NCBI GenBank assembly: GCA_025345505.1
Contig: JANVCC010010406.1
Coordinates: forward strand, 11,682,764-11,746,763
Source of the DNA: Todiramphus chloris collaris
Taxonomy: Eukaryota; Chordata; Aves; Coraciiformes; Alcedinidae
Direction of reading: 5' to 3'
Length of the DNA: 64,000 nt
The first letter of the stretch is position 1. Every line of letters begins with the position of its first letter. Both the position numbers and the translations under genes were made by a program. The notes below the pieces were generated by a model, which made no database searches, was not told the origin of the DNA, and was given only the letters and a program-made list of their open reading frames with translations. Of the stretch, positions 23,768 to 35,486 are shown piece after piece.

Positions 23768-25063
23768 ATGAAGAACGAAGATACGAGTTTTAATGTGGGT
23801 AATACCCGAGCCTCTCCATTCTCCCGCTGCCTGCAGACGCTGAGCCCTGTTACAAAGCCACACAGAACAACTCCATTTGGTGATGAATTCAGACCACACC
23901 TCTCACATTTCCGATATGGCCCTCCTCCTCTTGGAGACATGGAAACATTCCAGGGGTCCTTGGAAGGGGGGTCTCGGAAACGCAAGAGCATGCCAACAAA
24001 AATGCCACCTTCTATTGCCCTTGAGGGTTCCTCATCACCGCTAGACAGACCTGAAGAACTCAATGACATAGGCTCTTCCAATACCCCCTTGGTGTTCCAA
24101 CAGCCAGCACAGCCCAAGTACAGTTCACGGATGATTGACCTCTGCAATTTTGGTTTTCAGTTCTACAGAACTCTGGAGCAATTTGGAGCCAAGCCCATTA
24201 AGCAAGAACCAGTGAAGTCTAATATGGCATGGCCCAGTAGCCCAGCATTCATGCAGGCTCCTTACTCTTATTATCCTAAAGTCCACCCTGGCTTAATGTT
24301 TCCGTTTATTGTGCCACCAAACTTTCATTTCAGGAACCCATTTCAAATGAAAAGACCTCCAGAGCCACCCTTCCGAAGGACTGAAGTCAGAGAAAGTGGT
24401 GAAAATAAACAGAAAGTGGAAAGAGTAGATGTCAATCTTCAGATAGATGACAGTTACTACGTTGATGTGGGGGGTGAACAGAAACGCTGGCAATGTCCCA
24501 TGTGTGAGAAGTCCTATACATCCAAGTACAATTTGGTCACCCATATCTTGGGGCACAGTGGCATTAAGCCACATGCTTGCACCCGATGTGGCAAGCTTTT
24601 CAAGCAGCTGAGCCACTTGCACACACATATGTTGACACATCAGGGCACTCGGCCACATAAGTGCCAGGTGTGCCACAAGGCCTTCACTCAAACCAGTCAC
24701 CTTAAGAGACACATGATGCAACACAGTGACATCAAGCCTTACAACTGCAGGATCTGTGGCAGAGGTTTTGCCTATCCCAGTGAGCTGAAAGCACATGAGT
24801 CTAAGCATGAGAGTGGCCGAGAGAACATTTGTGTGGAGTGTGGTCTGGACTTCCCAACCCTGGCCCAGCTGAAGAGACACTTAACAACCCATCGTGGCCC
24901 TATACAGTACAATTGCACTGAATGTGATAAGACCTTCCAGTACCCAAGTCAACTGCAAAACCACATGATGAAACACAAAGACATCCGCCCGTACATCTGC
25001 ACTGAATGTGGCATGGAGTTTGTGCAGCCCCACCATCTCAAACAGCACTCCCTAACTCACAAG
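23768..25063 (+). CDS. ZNF366: ZNF366, first coding exon (residues 1-432)
   Basis: ZNF366 (DC-SCRIPT) is a nuclear zinc-finger corepressor expressed in dendritic cells of mammals. The start is ATG 23768, with A at -3. It lies 27 bases after the acceptor and gives MKNEDTSF, which aligns with the internal Met of the human N terminus recalled as MIKDED. Residues 1-240 are proline-rich and largely disordered. They include a basic patch RKRK at 70-73 (likely nuclear localisation), DLCNFGFQFYR at 124-134 and IKQEP at 144-148 (a possible sumoylation site). Seven C2H2 fingers follow, each CX2CX12HX3H: 243-263, 271-291, 299-319, 327-347, 355-375, 383-403 and 411-431. The inter-finger linkers depart from canonical TGEKP. 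The exon ends at AAG before GTAAGC (phase 0). Reading on into the intron stops at 25129. Confidence 0.97.
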
Positions 25064-27306
25064 GTAAGCCAGCACAGGTTGTGCTCTCGCCTTGCATTGG
25101 AAGGTAGCACAAGGATTACATGCTACTAAAAATACATGTATGTACCTACTTGGAAAGAAGGTAATCAGTCTGTAGAGCTTCACATTGGTCTTCTGCCAGC
25201 TGGAGTGAATTATGCAGAGCAGAAGCCTCAGCAGAACTGGCAGCAGTAGAAGCTAGATGTCTCAGTCGGTCTTAAGAAAGCATGCGCAAAACCCGCTTTG
25301 TTATAAACAGGAGTGCAATTAAACCACCTGCATTACTTCCCAAAACTGTATTCATATCTCTCAAATTCTGGGTTTTATCTTCAGAATGACCTTCTGTAAC
25401 ACAAAATAATATTGCAATGCTGAATAACCCAGCTGAAATTTTAAAAGAAATTTTCTACTGAAAACCAGTTCTATTGCTTTGTTCTTTTAACTGGGAAGTA
25501 GGTGGACTTGCAGTACACTGTAGGTTCGCAGTGAAAGATAGTATATTAATACTCACTAGATTTAGAAGAGTCATGACAAGGAGACACTAGGGAGAAAAAA
25601 ACCCAACAAAACACACACAAAAAGAACAAAACAAAACCAAAACCAAACAAAAACCCCACAAAAAAACCCAATACACCAACCTCCCTCCCCGCCAAAAAAA
25701 CCCCCAAAACCAAACAACCAACACCACCAAAAAAACCAAACTATGAAAAAGTCCTCTTTGTGCATAAGTTGTCCAGAATGACAGTTAATAAAAGTGGACA
25801 AGCAGGACCATTATCTCAGCCAATTCATATCAAGTGTCAGTCTTGCCACTGTTGACAGCAACAACAGCAGAGTCATTTTAGGCTAGGAGTGGGCTTTGGA
25901 ACACATTCAGAAAGATCATTTTCCCACCCTTATAAAAATGTTGCTAAGAAAAGTCAAAACCCCACACATGTTATTAAAAATTGCTTCTAGCTTTTCAGAT
26001 TTTCCCTTTCACACTTACATTTTCATTTTTATATGGAAAAAATACTAAAAATACAGAAAGGTACAACATTTCGGTCTTACAGACACATTTTTCTTTTAAA
26101 ACCCAACAGCATCTACTTCCACATTTGCCTTTTCTTCCTACTACATGATTATAATTTCTGCTCTTTTTGGAAATTCCCTGGTGTTTGGATTCACCATGAG
26201 AAATTCTACTAATTTAAGACTTGGTAGATTTTTGTCACAGGAAATGCAATGCCCCTGAGCCTTTAAAAAGCTTCTGCTTCTTTGTCCACAGCTGCAGGTG
26301 GATTCATCTGTGAACATAATTAACAATGCTTAGCTGTCTAAATGCAGCCCCACATCAGATAGGCAGACACTTAAACCACCGTTGGCATTCACAATTTTAG
26401 CTTTGCAATTAACTGTGAAAACCACACAAAAGTAGAGATTGTTTCAAGTCTTCTTTGTAATGGGGACCTGCAGGAGGAGTAATTGCTTTCGGCACTTCAC
26501 TAGTAAGTCCTTATTACCTTCAGCAAGATATACTCAAACTTCTAAAGTATTTGGTGGTAAACTTTATTTTCATAGTATCTAAGCGACTTTTTGAAGAGCT
26601 GGCAGTTAGATCACATGGATATGAGCAGGAATATTGAATTAGGCATTAGGAAATTGATTGAATGGCATATAAAGTGCTAGAAATACTCTGTAAACCCCAG
26701 GTAAAATGAGGTCACTCTGTTAGGATTAGAGCAAACCACAAAAAGAGTCAACAGTTTTTTTCTGTTCATTGTGTGTAATATATATCTTTATCTGATGACA
26801 TTGCTTGACTATTTCTTGGTTACTTCAGATTATTTTCTATAGCTTTCTTCAAAACAGGACTATGCCTTCTTTAGAAGCCAGCAATGTTCCATTATCTAAA
26901 GCAAGCACTACTTTAGTCTCTTAATTGGTTATTTGTTCTTGGTCAATATATGTACACATTTGACCAGTACTTGTCATAAGCAGCAAAGTAGTTCAGAGAA
27001 GCTCTGCTACTATATCTCAGTGATTTGTAAACTTATTCATGGAACCAAAACTCATTATTTCATTAAGCTTACATTTTGTTTTCCTTCTCTGCTTCTCAGA
27101 TTCTTGTAAGAATTTGTCAGGAAAAAATTACATAGAAACCTATTATTTGAGCATGAGTTGTTAGAAGTGAAATAATTTATTACCTGCTTTGTTAATGTAG
27201 AATGAGTAATTCATATGTTGCTGTACTGAACATTAAATGATCTAGAAATTTTTCCATCTATGGAGTTTTATGGGTTTGATTGTTTGTTTGTTTGTTTTCC
27301 TTACAG
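25064..27306 (+). other. ZNF366: ZNF366 intron between coding exons 1 and 2
   Basis: A 2243-bp phase-0 intron, GTAAGC to TTACAG. It holds one marked A/C-rich low-complexity block (25594-25741) and otherwise unremarkable AT-rich sequence. The acceptor is preceded by a GTTT-repeat pyrimidine stretch at about 27278-27302. Confidence 0.9.
25594..25741. repeat. A/C-rich low-complexity block
   Basis: Almost only A and C on the + strand, with runs such as CCCCACAAAAAAACCC and CCCCCAAAACC. The complementary strand is therefore G/T-rich with several runs of three to five G, which could form G-quadruplexes. This strand composition matches the T/G tract before the first coding exon, but in the opposite orientation. 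It may be the remnant of a simple repeat. Confidence 0.85.
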
Positions 27307-27498
27307 GGTGTGAAAGAGCACAAATGTGGAATCTGTGGCCGGGAATTTACTCTGCTGGCCAATATGAAGCGACATGTCCTGATCCACACCAATATCAGAG
27401 CCTATCAATGTCATTTGTGCTTCAAGAGCTTTGTGCAAAAGCAGACACTCAAGGCCCACATGATTGTTCACTCTGATGTTAAACCCTTTAAATGCAAG
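27307..27498 (+). CDS. ZNF366: ZNF366, second coding exon (residues 433-496)
   Basis: 192 bases, 64 codons, phase 0 at both ends, bounded by TTACAG and GTAAGT. It encodes GVKEHKCGIC onward: finger 8 (439-459), finger 9 (467-487) and the first cysteine of finger 10 (C495). The next intron therefore splits finger 10 between its two cysteines, and skipping this exon would keep the frame but remove two fingers and break a third. Linkers are TNIRAYQ and SDVKPFK. Two longer open frames cross this exon only because the flanking intron is open by chance. Confidence 0.97.
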
Positions 27499-29646
27499 GT
27501 AAGTTTATTTGGTGCCAGGGGCGTTAACCCACCAGATATTTCTGTGATGTTATGATCTTATGATATGGATTAGAGAATTAGAATTAGAGAAACAAGACTT
27601 GCTAAAAAATACTGCAGTTGCATTCAATTTAGCATAAATCAGCCTGGTTTTCTTTCTTGATCCAGGTTCTGCTCACATAGCACAAAATAATGGAGGTAAA
27701 TACCTCTGGTTTACTCCCTTCCCCTTCAATACCATTAACTTTTACCCTCAAATACTTTTTTCTGCTTTGTAAGCGCTTAAATGCTATAGCAGTTTCAGGA
27801 CAATAAATGTACCTGACATTTGCTCCATACAGCCATCCAAACAGAAATCTACGTGCTTAACAACTTGAAACACTGACTAAAAACATAGATCAAGTCATGC
27901 ACCCCTCATAGACTTATGTGACTTCACACAGTGGTGCTACATGACAGTTCAGGGAAGGACTCAAAGAAAGGTACCACAAAATACAACCACAGAAGGGATT
28001 TGAATGAGCCAAGTGTAATTACCAGACTAAAATTCAGGGCAGGACCTAGCTATCCTAACAAAACGGCCTCTGAGATCATCTGGCCCTTTTAGGATCCTGT
28101 GTGAATTCCAGTTTGCTGCCTGCCTCCTGCACACTGGAGGCTGACATTCCATTTCCATCCTCTCTTCTCCTCCCTCCCCACAAACCTTGAAGCTTTGGCT
28201 TTCTTGACCATGCTCATCTCTATCTTCATATCAAAAGATAAATATAATTATTCATATTTATATTCTTACTCTGTACTGGGCACTGCATCTGTTCCTTCTG
28301 CTGCCTAGAAGATTCTTTACTATAGTCATAACCTGTGAAGTCAAAGGTCATAGGCTTGATTTCCAATTTGATCTGCTCTAAGAGGGCTATAAATGCAGAG
28401 TAGAGCATATTACCCAGTTTATGCATAAGTAACTGAAGATTGATCTGAAAGAAATTTCTCAAACTCTTTCATCCAACATTTTTATAGAATTAAATATTTT
28501 CTTAAAAGGAATGTTTCATGGAGACGCAGAAGTGGATGAAAAATTTGAAACTCAATTATTTTCTCTTGAAAAATATAGAATTTCAAAATGTCATGAGAAA
28601 ATATGTCATTCAGTGATAATTTTAATAGGAAAACATCAAGAAGAGGCTTTTTGACTTCCTTATTTTCCTTTGATAACTTTAAAGAATTTTGCTTTGAAAA
28701 AATAACAGAAAGTCTTTCAACTTAGCATTTTGTTTCATTTTATGTCGTATTAAACTGTTACTTTGTATACTAGCATTTATGTTATTCTGTATTGATAAAA
28801 TAATTTCTGTTACTGAAATGGTTGGATAGTGTTTTGTCAAGTCTGATGGAGACTTTCATTCTCTGACAACACCTGCAAACCTGTCTTTTTGTTCCCATTT
28901 GGTCAAAGCTCTCCTATGACTCCTCAAATTTCAGAAAAGAAACTCAATATTTCGGTCAGCTGTTCTGGATGCAGTGTATGGACCTACAATATTTTCTGCA
29001 TATGTACAGATTATCTGGAAGTTTGTGTTCAGGTTAGGGTTTGATGTTTACAGACTATTGAAACTTGAAGATGGCAATAGTTTGAACCAGGAACTGGAGT
29101 ACCACCAGTATGTTTTCCAGACAGTAACAAAAGCTCTACAGGAACACCTGTTTTTCTTATTTTTTTACTTCTCTGTCCCCACCCAATGTTCCTAGGAGGA
29201 AAGAAACAAGTAAGCACAGTAAAGCAGTTTCTCCTACAGCTGAAGGGGAATGAGTCAACATCAGTGCCCCTGAATGAAGTGGAGATTGTAAAAATAATCA
29301 AAGGGAGAACCAGGAGTTGCGCTTTGGCACTAGCAACATCCCTTGGTTCTCTGACAGAGACTTTGAAAGACTCAAGCATTTCTGGCTGGTATTCAGAGGG
29401 TTAAGGCAATGACCAGATAGCAGCCTTTTGGCACCAAGCTCCTCCTCAGCAGAAGGAAGGATATAGCTGTATGAACAGCCTGCTTAACAATGGCTCACAT
29501 GTCCCCGGGGAACCGCCTGCAAATAGATTTCATCTTGCTTTCTCTTGTACTTTTCAAAGCTTCCTGTTTTCTCACGGTCCTTTTGGACAGTTTACAGTCT
29601 TTCTCCCTCTCCCTCTCTCTTTGAGGAAAGGAACACCCTTCTTATG

Positions 29647-29692
29647 AAGAGAGAAAAAAAAAAAAAAAGAAGAAGAATAGAAGGGAAAGAGA
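29647..29692 (+). repeat. A-rich purine tract
   Basis: An uninterrupted run of A is followed by GAAGAAGAA and GGGAAAGAGA. It is simple sequence, possibly the tail of a decayed retroposon, though no body was recognised upstream. Confidence 0.8.
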
Positions 29693-29860
29693 GCACAGCA
29701 GTGGCCTTTCTACTTCACCACATGCAATGGTTTTCTTTACCTTTTTCTCACAGCAAAAGAAAACATGAGGCTTTCCTATGTGTCTAATCACAGCTAAGCA
29801 CAGACTATCTTAAGTGAGGGAGTAGCAAATAGTTGTCCCTTCTGTTTCCTCATCCAGCTG

Positions 29861-29901
29861 CACTCTTCAGAGGAAAATCTCTGATTTTCCTCTGAAGAGT
29901 G
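29861..29901. repeat. Perfect 19-bp inverted repeat with 3-base loop
   Basis: CACTCTTCAGAGGAAAATC (29861-29879) is followed by TCT and then its exact reverse complement (29883-29901). In RNA from either strand this would form a 19-bp hairpin with a triloop. The pairing stops sharply at both outer ends. The loop is too small for a typical microRNA precursor. It may have arisen by strand-switch replication. Confidence 0.95.
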
Positions 29902-31460
29902 AACTTCTCTGTAGCATTTAAAGGCCTGATGCCATGTTGCCTTATTTATTTCTGTTTTAAAACACAGAACCACTGAAGAGTTCTGAAGGAGATGCACTAA
30001 CTGTTTCAATAGTTCCATTCTGAATTGCAGAGGAAGCTTCTATGAAATTCACAGTTGCTTTCAGCACCTTTTCAGCAATGTTTCAGACCTCCAGTAAAGA
30101 ATGCAATGAATTTTTCTCAAGCCTAGCCAAATACACTTTGCAGCAGAGGTTTTGAACTCCACTTTTTTTCCCCATCTAAAATCATGGGCATTAATCAGGA
30201 GTCAAAGGAAAAGAAAATGTGAGAGATGAATACTTTGGGAAGAAACAAAACAGACTGACAAATCTAGAAGGGTGATATTTCATGTGCTGGTTTAGGAACA
30301 CAAAATCTAGTGTCGATCTTTTCTAGAAAACTGTACTAGATGGTGCAACGAAGTGTTCATCAGACTTGCAGCTGAGGTCTTTATCTTCAAGGCTTGACTT
30401 TTGTCTAAAGAAGACAGCCTTAAAAAAGGTCCACAAGTGAAGCATGCTGTTTCAAAGATCTCTTGCATGATCTTTACATCTTCCTGAGTGCTAAGGTGCT
30501 TGGCTCAGGCAGACTCAGGCTCTTCTTTATGCTCTAGCTGTGAACCCCAGCTAGCTCTGAGTTGCTGTCTTCCAGCACGTGAGCCCAAAACCTGCTCCCG
30601 TCACCCTTGGGATCATGGACATTCATCTGAAAGCTGTCTTGTGCCTTTGAAAAGGATAGGTTGCACAGAGATCGTGCCATTCTGAAAAATAATTTTCATG
30701 TCTGCATTTCTTTCATTTTCCTGCCACACCTTTCCACTCTAGTACCATTTCCTCATATCCCTAGAGGAGATTTCAGGACAGGAACATGTTACACATCCCT
30801 AAGACTGTGCATGACTTTGGGAAACAAAAACCTATCCCCTTTATTCAGAGACACAAAACTTGTATGCTGTAAGGAACTGTGATTTATGAAGTCCCCTGTC
30901 TTTTCTTTACAAAGAAAAATGTTGCCTTGACAGAAACAAAATAAATGCTCCTACTGGATCCATTTTAGAACTCAATACCTTATGAAGATATAGATTTGCA
31001 TGAAGTACTCTAGCCATTCACCTGATTTTCCTTATCAGGTTAGACAGAGAAGTAAAAACCTAACTTCCAGAAAGTGAAAGCTGTTGAGAACACAACAGCC
31101 GTAAGACAAGCAGATAACCAGAAGACTTCTGCTAAGAAATGTCTGAGAGGTTTTATTATTGACATTCTGGGAGCCAGAGAAATATAGACATAGCATTCCA
31201 GCAGCTGTCAAGGTATAATCAACTGCTCTTCTTCTTTGAGAATTTTCTGTGCTCATCAGTGCTTTTTCTCCTCTTTGTTTCCTCTCAGCACTTTCAGAGT
31301 GGGTTTTTTTTGTGCATTAATTTGCTTCGATATAAGTAATTTGGCATGTTAGCTTTCTTTTAACACAAAGAAGAGACAATCCTCTTTCTTATGTGGATGG
31401 ATGACATGTGGAATCAGATATCTTGCATTTACAGATTAGTAAGTCATTTTCAGTGGCTAT

Positions 31461-31482
31461 ACACACACACACACACACACAC
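31461..31482 (+). repeat. (AC)11 microsatellite
   Basis: Eleven uninterrupted AC units in the third coding intron; probably length-polymorphic. Confidence 0.97.
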
Positions 31483-32991
31483 TTTGCTGAGAAATTAATT
31501 TCCTAAAATGTTCACTTCAGCAAAATCACAGGGAGAAAATCACAGAAGAGAACTTATGTAGCTGAAGCAAGTACATTTTAAAAAGCAAGTGAGTATTTCC
31601 AGATTCTTTCTTTTTGCAACGTTGACTCAGCTCTAATTTTTATTTTAAGACAATACCCCTGCAAGTTTTTGTATTAATGGTCTGCTTGCATTGTCCTCAA
31701 GAGATGGTTTAGAATGCAAAGGATACAGTACTATTTCACCGAGGATCATTCCACTACCTATATTTCATCCAGATATTCCTGGTGATGAATTTGTGAATTT
31801 GAATCAAAAAGTACTGTATCAGACCTGTACTAGCAAAGAAAATTAAATCACATGTCAGATTGGACCTAAAATTTCATGGTAACTCAGTAATTGCTTTTTA
31901 ATAATTTTCTCCCAGATAAGTACACTTCTTGATGGAAGTTTCAGTTACTCAGTAATGTGATAAATATAGTAAAAAAAAAAATTAAAATTCAGGTGGTAAA
32001 AGTATTTGTCTAAAACCGTTCAAAAAAAAAAGGAGCAGAAGTAGAAAGCAAACACAGAAGTTTGCAGAGGGTGGAAATAGCCACTTGAATATGGATAGAA
32101 TTATAAATCCTGATAAGCAAAGACCAGAAGACACGTAAGACTAGAAGCCTATCATAGCCATGTTGAACTCTCATGTCTTGAGAATACATTTGATTTATAA
32201 GGGACCAGACTACAAAAGGACCCATCTAGATAAACAACAACAACGAAAAAAACCAACCTTATTGTTTCATCAAAGGGAAACTTGCACGATCAATGGCTTG
32301 AGCTGACAGGAACACAGCTTCAGGGAAAGCTGAGTCATTCTTGCAGCCCCATGACTGTTTAAATTCCAGCTCACTCACCAGAGACACCAAAACACAGAAG
32401 CTGGTAAACAAAAGATAAAAGGATCAGAGAAAAATGGGGGAGCAAGAAACAAAGAAAAAAAAGGAATTGTTTTTTCTAGATTTAAGAAAAGTGTATAGCT
32501 ATTTCATTTTCAGTATAAGGAGAAGTAACATTCTGCTTGACTGCTTCACAGAAAGACCTCATTGGTTTTATTTTGTATCTCCAGCTTTGCCTGGCATTGT
32601 TCTTGATTAAAGGCTGGATTTATAAACTACAAATGAAATGGTTCACCAGGGCATAAAGTTATACTTGGAACTTCATTTAAGTCAAGAGCTTTTCAGGTTA
32701 CGTACTTAAGTCTTTTCCCTCCTTACACCAACATTTCCTGGGTTTGGGGATTCCTTGATTGTGTGTCCTAGTCACCAAATTTAAAAAACTGGAGCAGTGA
32801 AGAAGGCCTTAGATAGGTCAGACTCAAGCACATATTCCTGTCTGCAGGATTTTTGCCTGTATCTTTGAAAAACAAATTACAGTCAGAAGCTGCCAGGGCT
32901 CAAGTTTAGAAGAGCAGGTCCTATTTCTTTTTGAAATGTTCTTTTAAGTATCCCTTCAAATGAATAATTTTCATTTTTACTATTTTTACAG

Positions 32992-33166
32992 CTGTGTGGA
33001 AAAGAATTTAACAGAATGCACAATTTAATGGGCCACATGCACTTGCACTCTGACAGTAAGCCTTTCAAGTGCCTCTACTGTCCCAGCAAATTCACCTTGA
33101 AGGGAAACCTAACCAGGCACATGAAAGTCAAACATGGGGTCATGGAAAGAGGATTTCATTCTCAAG
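32992..33166 (+). CDS. ZNF366: ZNF366, third coding exon (residues 497-555)
   Basis: 175 bases, entered in phase 0 and left in phase 1 (one base of Gly555). It completes finger 10 (495-515; LCGKEFNRMHNLMGHMHLH) and encodes finger 11 (523-544), whose histidines are spaced HX4H instead of HX3H. The tail reads GVMERGFHSQ. The acceptor is TTTTTACAG and the donor is CAAG before GTAATA, weaker than the other donors. Reading on past the donor gives a spurious open frame to 33267. Confidence 0.96.
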
Positions 33167-35486
33167 GTAATATCTTTCACCAAGGTTACTCTCTGAGAGG
33201 TTTGAAGACATGTATTTGTAAACCTAAACAGGCTTTGTACCACAGATTGATGATCTTGTACCATTGATTCAGTGCTGCTGGAAGAGATTGAATCCCATAA
33301 ACCCGGGACATTTGTAAATGTAGTTGATGGAAACAAAATGAGACAGTACTTATGAGCTCAAAGGAAATAATTTTAGCACACTAAGTTACTGTATTCAGGT
33401 GTTGGGGAGAATATGGTTGGTAGTGTGAGAGCAGAGGATTTAGCAAGCCATATCAAACTTTTTTGTGCTTCAAGTCAGAATTGCTATCCATCACTGTGAG
33501 AAATTGTAATATCTACAACACTACAGAGCTTCTCCCAGCATGTGGGTACCCAAGACACAAATGGGAGGAAGCTGGTGGAGACTCAGCTTAGTGAAGCTAT
33601 GGAACATGTAATTGGCCAAACTAATGATTGGATGACATGGTCTTCCTTCCTGAAGGTGTAGTTCCATTATTTAATAATAAATATTACAGTTTCAAGGGTT
33701 TTGATTCCCAGGGTGCCTGGTAGACCACAGACTAGAAACCATGGACAGCCAGGCTTTTTCTTCCAGACACATCTGGTTAGGAGTTTATCATTTTTCTCCC
33801 ATGTTTGAGGTACACCATAAATTATAAATTCATTCAAAGCTGACAGAAGAAAAAAATTCAGCCCATTTCATGGGTGTTACTCACTGTTTGTCAAATTCCA
33901 GTCTGAAAAAGAAGTGGGAGTCTGAATGGCTCTATGTCCAGGTGCCTTGGTTATTCTGTACCATATTGACATAGCTGACCTTAGCAAGGGCCATAGGCTC
34001 AAGACCCAGTTTACAAAGAAGTATGTGAACAAGAGGAGATGTGCTTCACCCATCTCAAATTTGATGGATTTTTGACTATTGAGGGTATCCTGCAAAACAT
34101 TTCCCATTTCCTACCCAGCACATACACTTCTCAAAGCCAGCCTCATGTGTGCACACATGCCAAGGCTATCTAAAGAATTGGGGGAGTTAGGAAGGATTGT
34201 TTTGAGAATTTGAGTATGTGCAATATTGTTTGTTGTTAAGTTTTGATGGATAAGTAATTATTTAATGGGCAACATTTCTTGCTGTTCCTCAAATTCATGC
34301 TTTAGGGCTGCCTATCATGTATGTAAAGCACATACTCTAATGACATTTAGCATAAAATTTACAAAGATCCTAACAGGTAATGAAATAAATGCCCTTTTTT
34401 TCCCTGTAAATCTCCTACAGCACCATGATAGTTAAGCAGTTACTTGTAACTGAAGACATCCTAAGAGTTTTTCAATATACAGAGACTCTTCTGCCTTTGA
34501 GCCTTATCAGATGGAAGACTATTTGTAAGGTCTGCCACCTGTTCTTGTAGCATTTTAACAAATACAACTATTCCAAAGTAATAGCTGTATCTAGTAGGGC
34601 TGCAGAAACTGGATTCTCTTACTGAGGGGAAAAAAACTTAAACCAAATCAAAACGAAGTAAGTAAAATAATGGCTTTCATAGATATTTGATATCCTCACC
34701 CCAGAACTGCTCTTTCAATTAAGACAGACCATGCCTGCAGTCTCTGAATCTTCTTTGGTGCGTCCCAATGCTCAGAGCATATCTGAGTCCATAGACACTT
34801 CCAGAGTAATGTCTGGATTTCCAGCAAGAGAGGAGACACTCTGACAGATACTAAGACAAAACAGATCAAGGACTACACTGTGCTACTCAAAATCATCATT
34901 TGTTTATAATGATTTCCTCAAGTTGAAGCACCATCTAAGGCATGGACTTTTTCAGTGGCATGAGCAGAATCTCAGTGGATGAAAAATATTAAGATGAGTG
35001 GAGTTTGTAGAACCAGATTCTCCACAGAACAAACACATTAAGAAGTTTTTAATCTCTTCCACTTTGGAAAAAAAAAAAAAAAAAAGCACAAAACCAGGGA
35101 CTTTGATTAGATTAAAATTTTCATTAGGAAAAAAAAAAAAGAAAGGAGGAATTGGGTAGGTTCATGGGCAATAATAGTTTACAAGAGGCCAGGCCACTTC
35201 ACCCTTATTCCTAGCTCCCTCATCAAATGTCTGGCATGTATAACACACTGCTTTGTGTGTCGTGACCTGGCTGTGAAATGTATACAAAAGTACTTCTTTT
35301 CACAGCATCTCAGGGGATGTGTCATGAGATGTAAACAGTAAAGTATCTGGAGATAGCTGTGTGGAAGCCAAAGGTAAAGTATGAAATAGAAGGCTACCTC
35401 ATGTTTTGTTTTTTAAAAATGTATCATGTAGTAAAATTTCCTATATATAAATTCCTCATTTTCTCCTCCCCTCAAACCATTATAAG
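33167..35486 (+). other. ZNF366: ZNF366 intron between coding exons 3 and 4
   Basis: 2320 bp, phase 1, GTAATA to ATTATAAG. It contains poly(A)-like runs at 35068-35085 and about 35129-35140. The acceptor is preceded by a C/T-rich stretch (about 35459-35475) with an ACCATTATAAG end. No mobile element was recognised. Confidence 0.9.

Larger units (their letters stand above)
27499..32991 (+). other. ZNF366: ZNF366 intron between coding exons 2 and 3
   Basis: 5493 bp, phase 0, GTAAGT to TTTTTACAG. It contains an A-rich purine tract (29647-29692), a perfect short inverted repeat (29861-29901), an (AC)11 microsatellite (31461-31482) and several A runs. No interspersed repeat or extra exon was recognised. 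Confidence 0.9.

Noticed and set aside
23509-24147. 212-codon antisense open frame across the T/G tract
   Set aside because: It is rich in N, K, T and Q only because it reads the complement of the T/G repeat. It overlaps the real exon antisense.
24293-24880. 195-codon antisense open frame opposite the zinc fingers
   Set aside because: It is a shadow of the codon bias of the finger array on the other strand and shows no protein family features of its own.
29861-29901. microRNA precursor
   Set aside because: The stem is only 19 bp with a 3-base loop, too short for a Drosha/Dicer substrate, and pairing does not extend outward.
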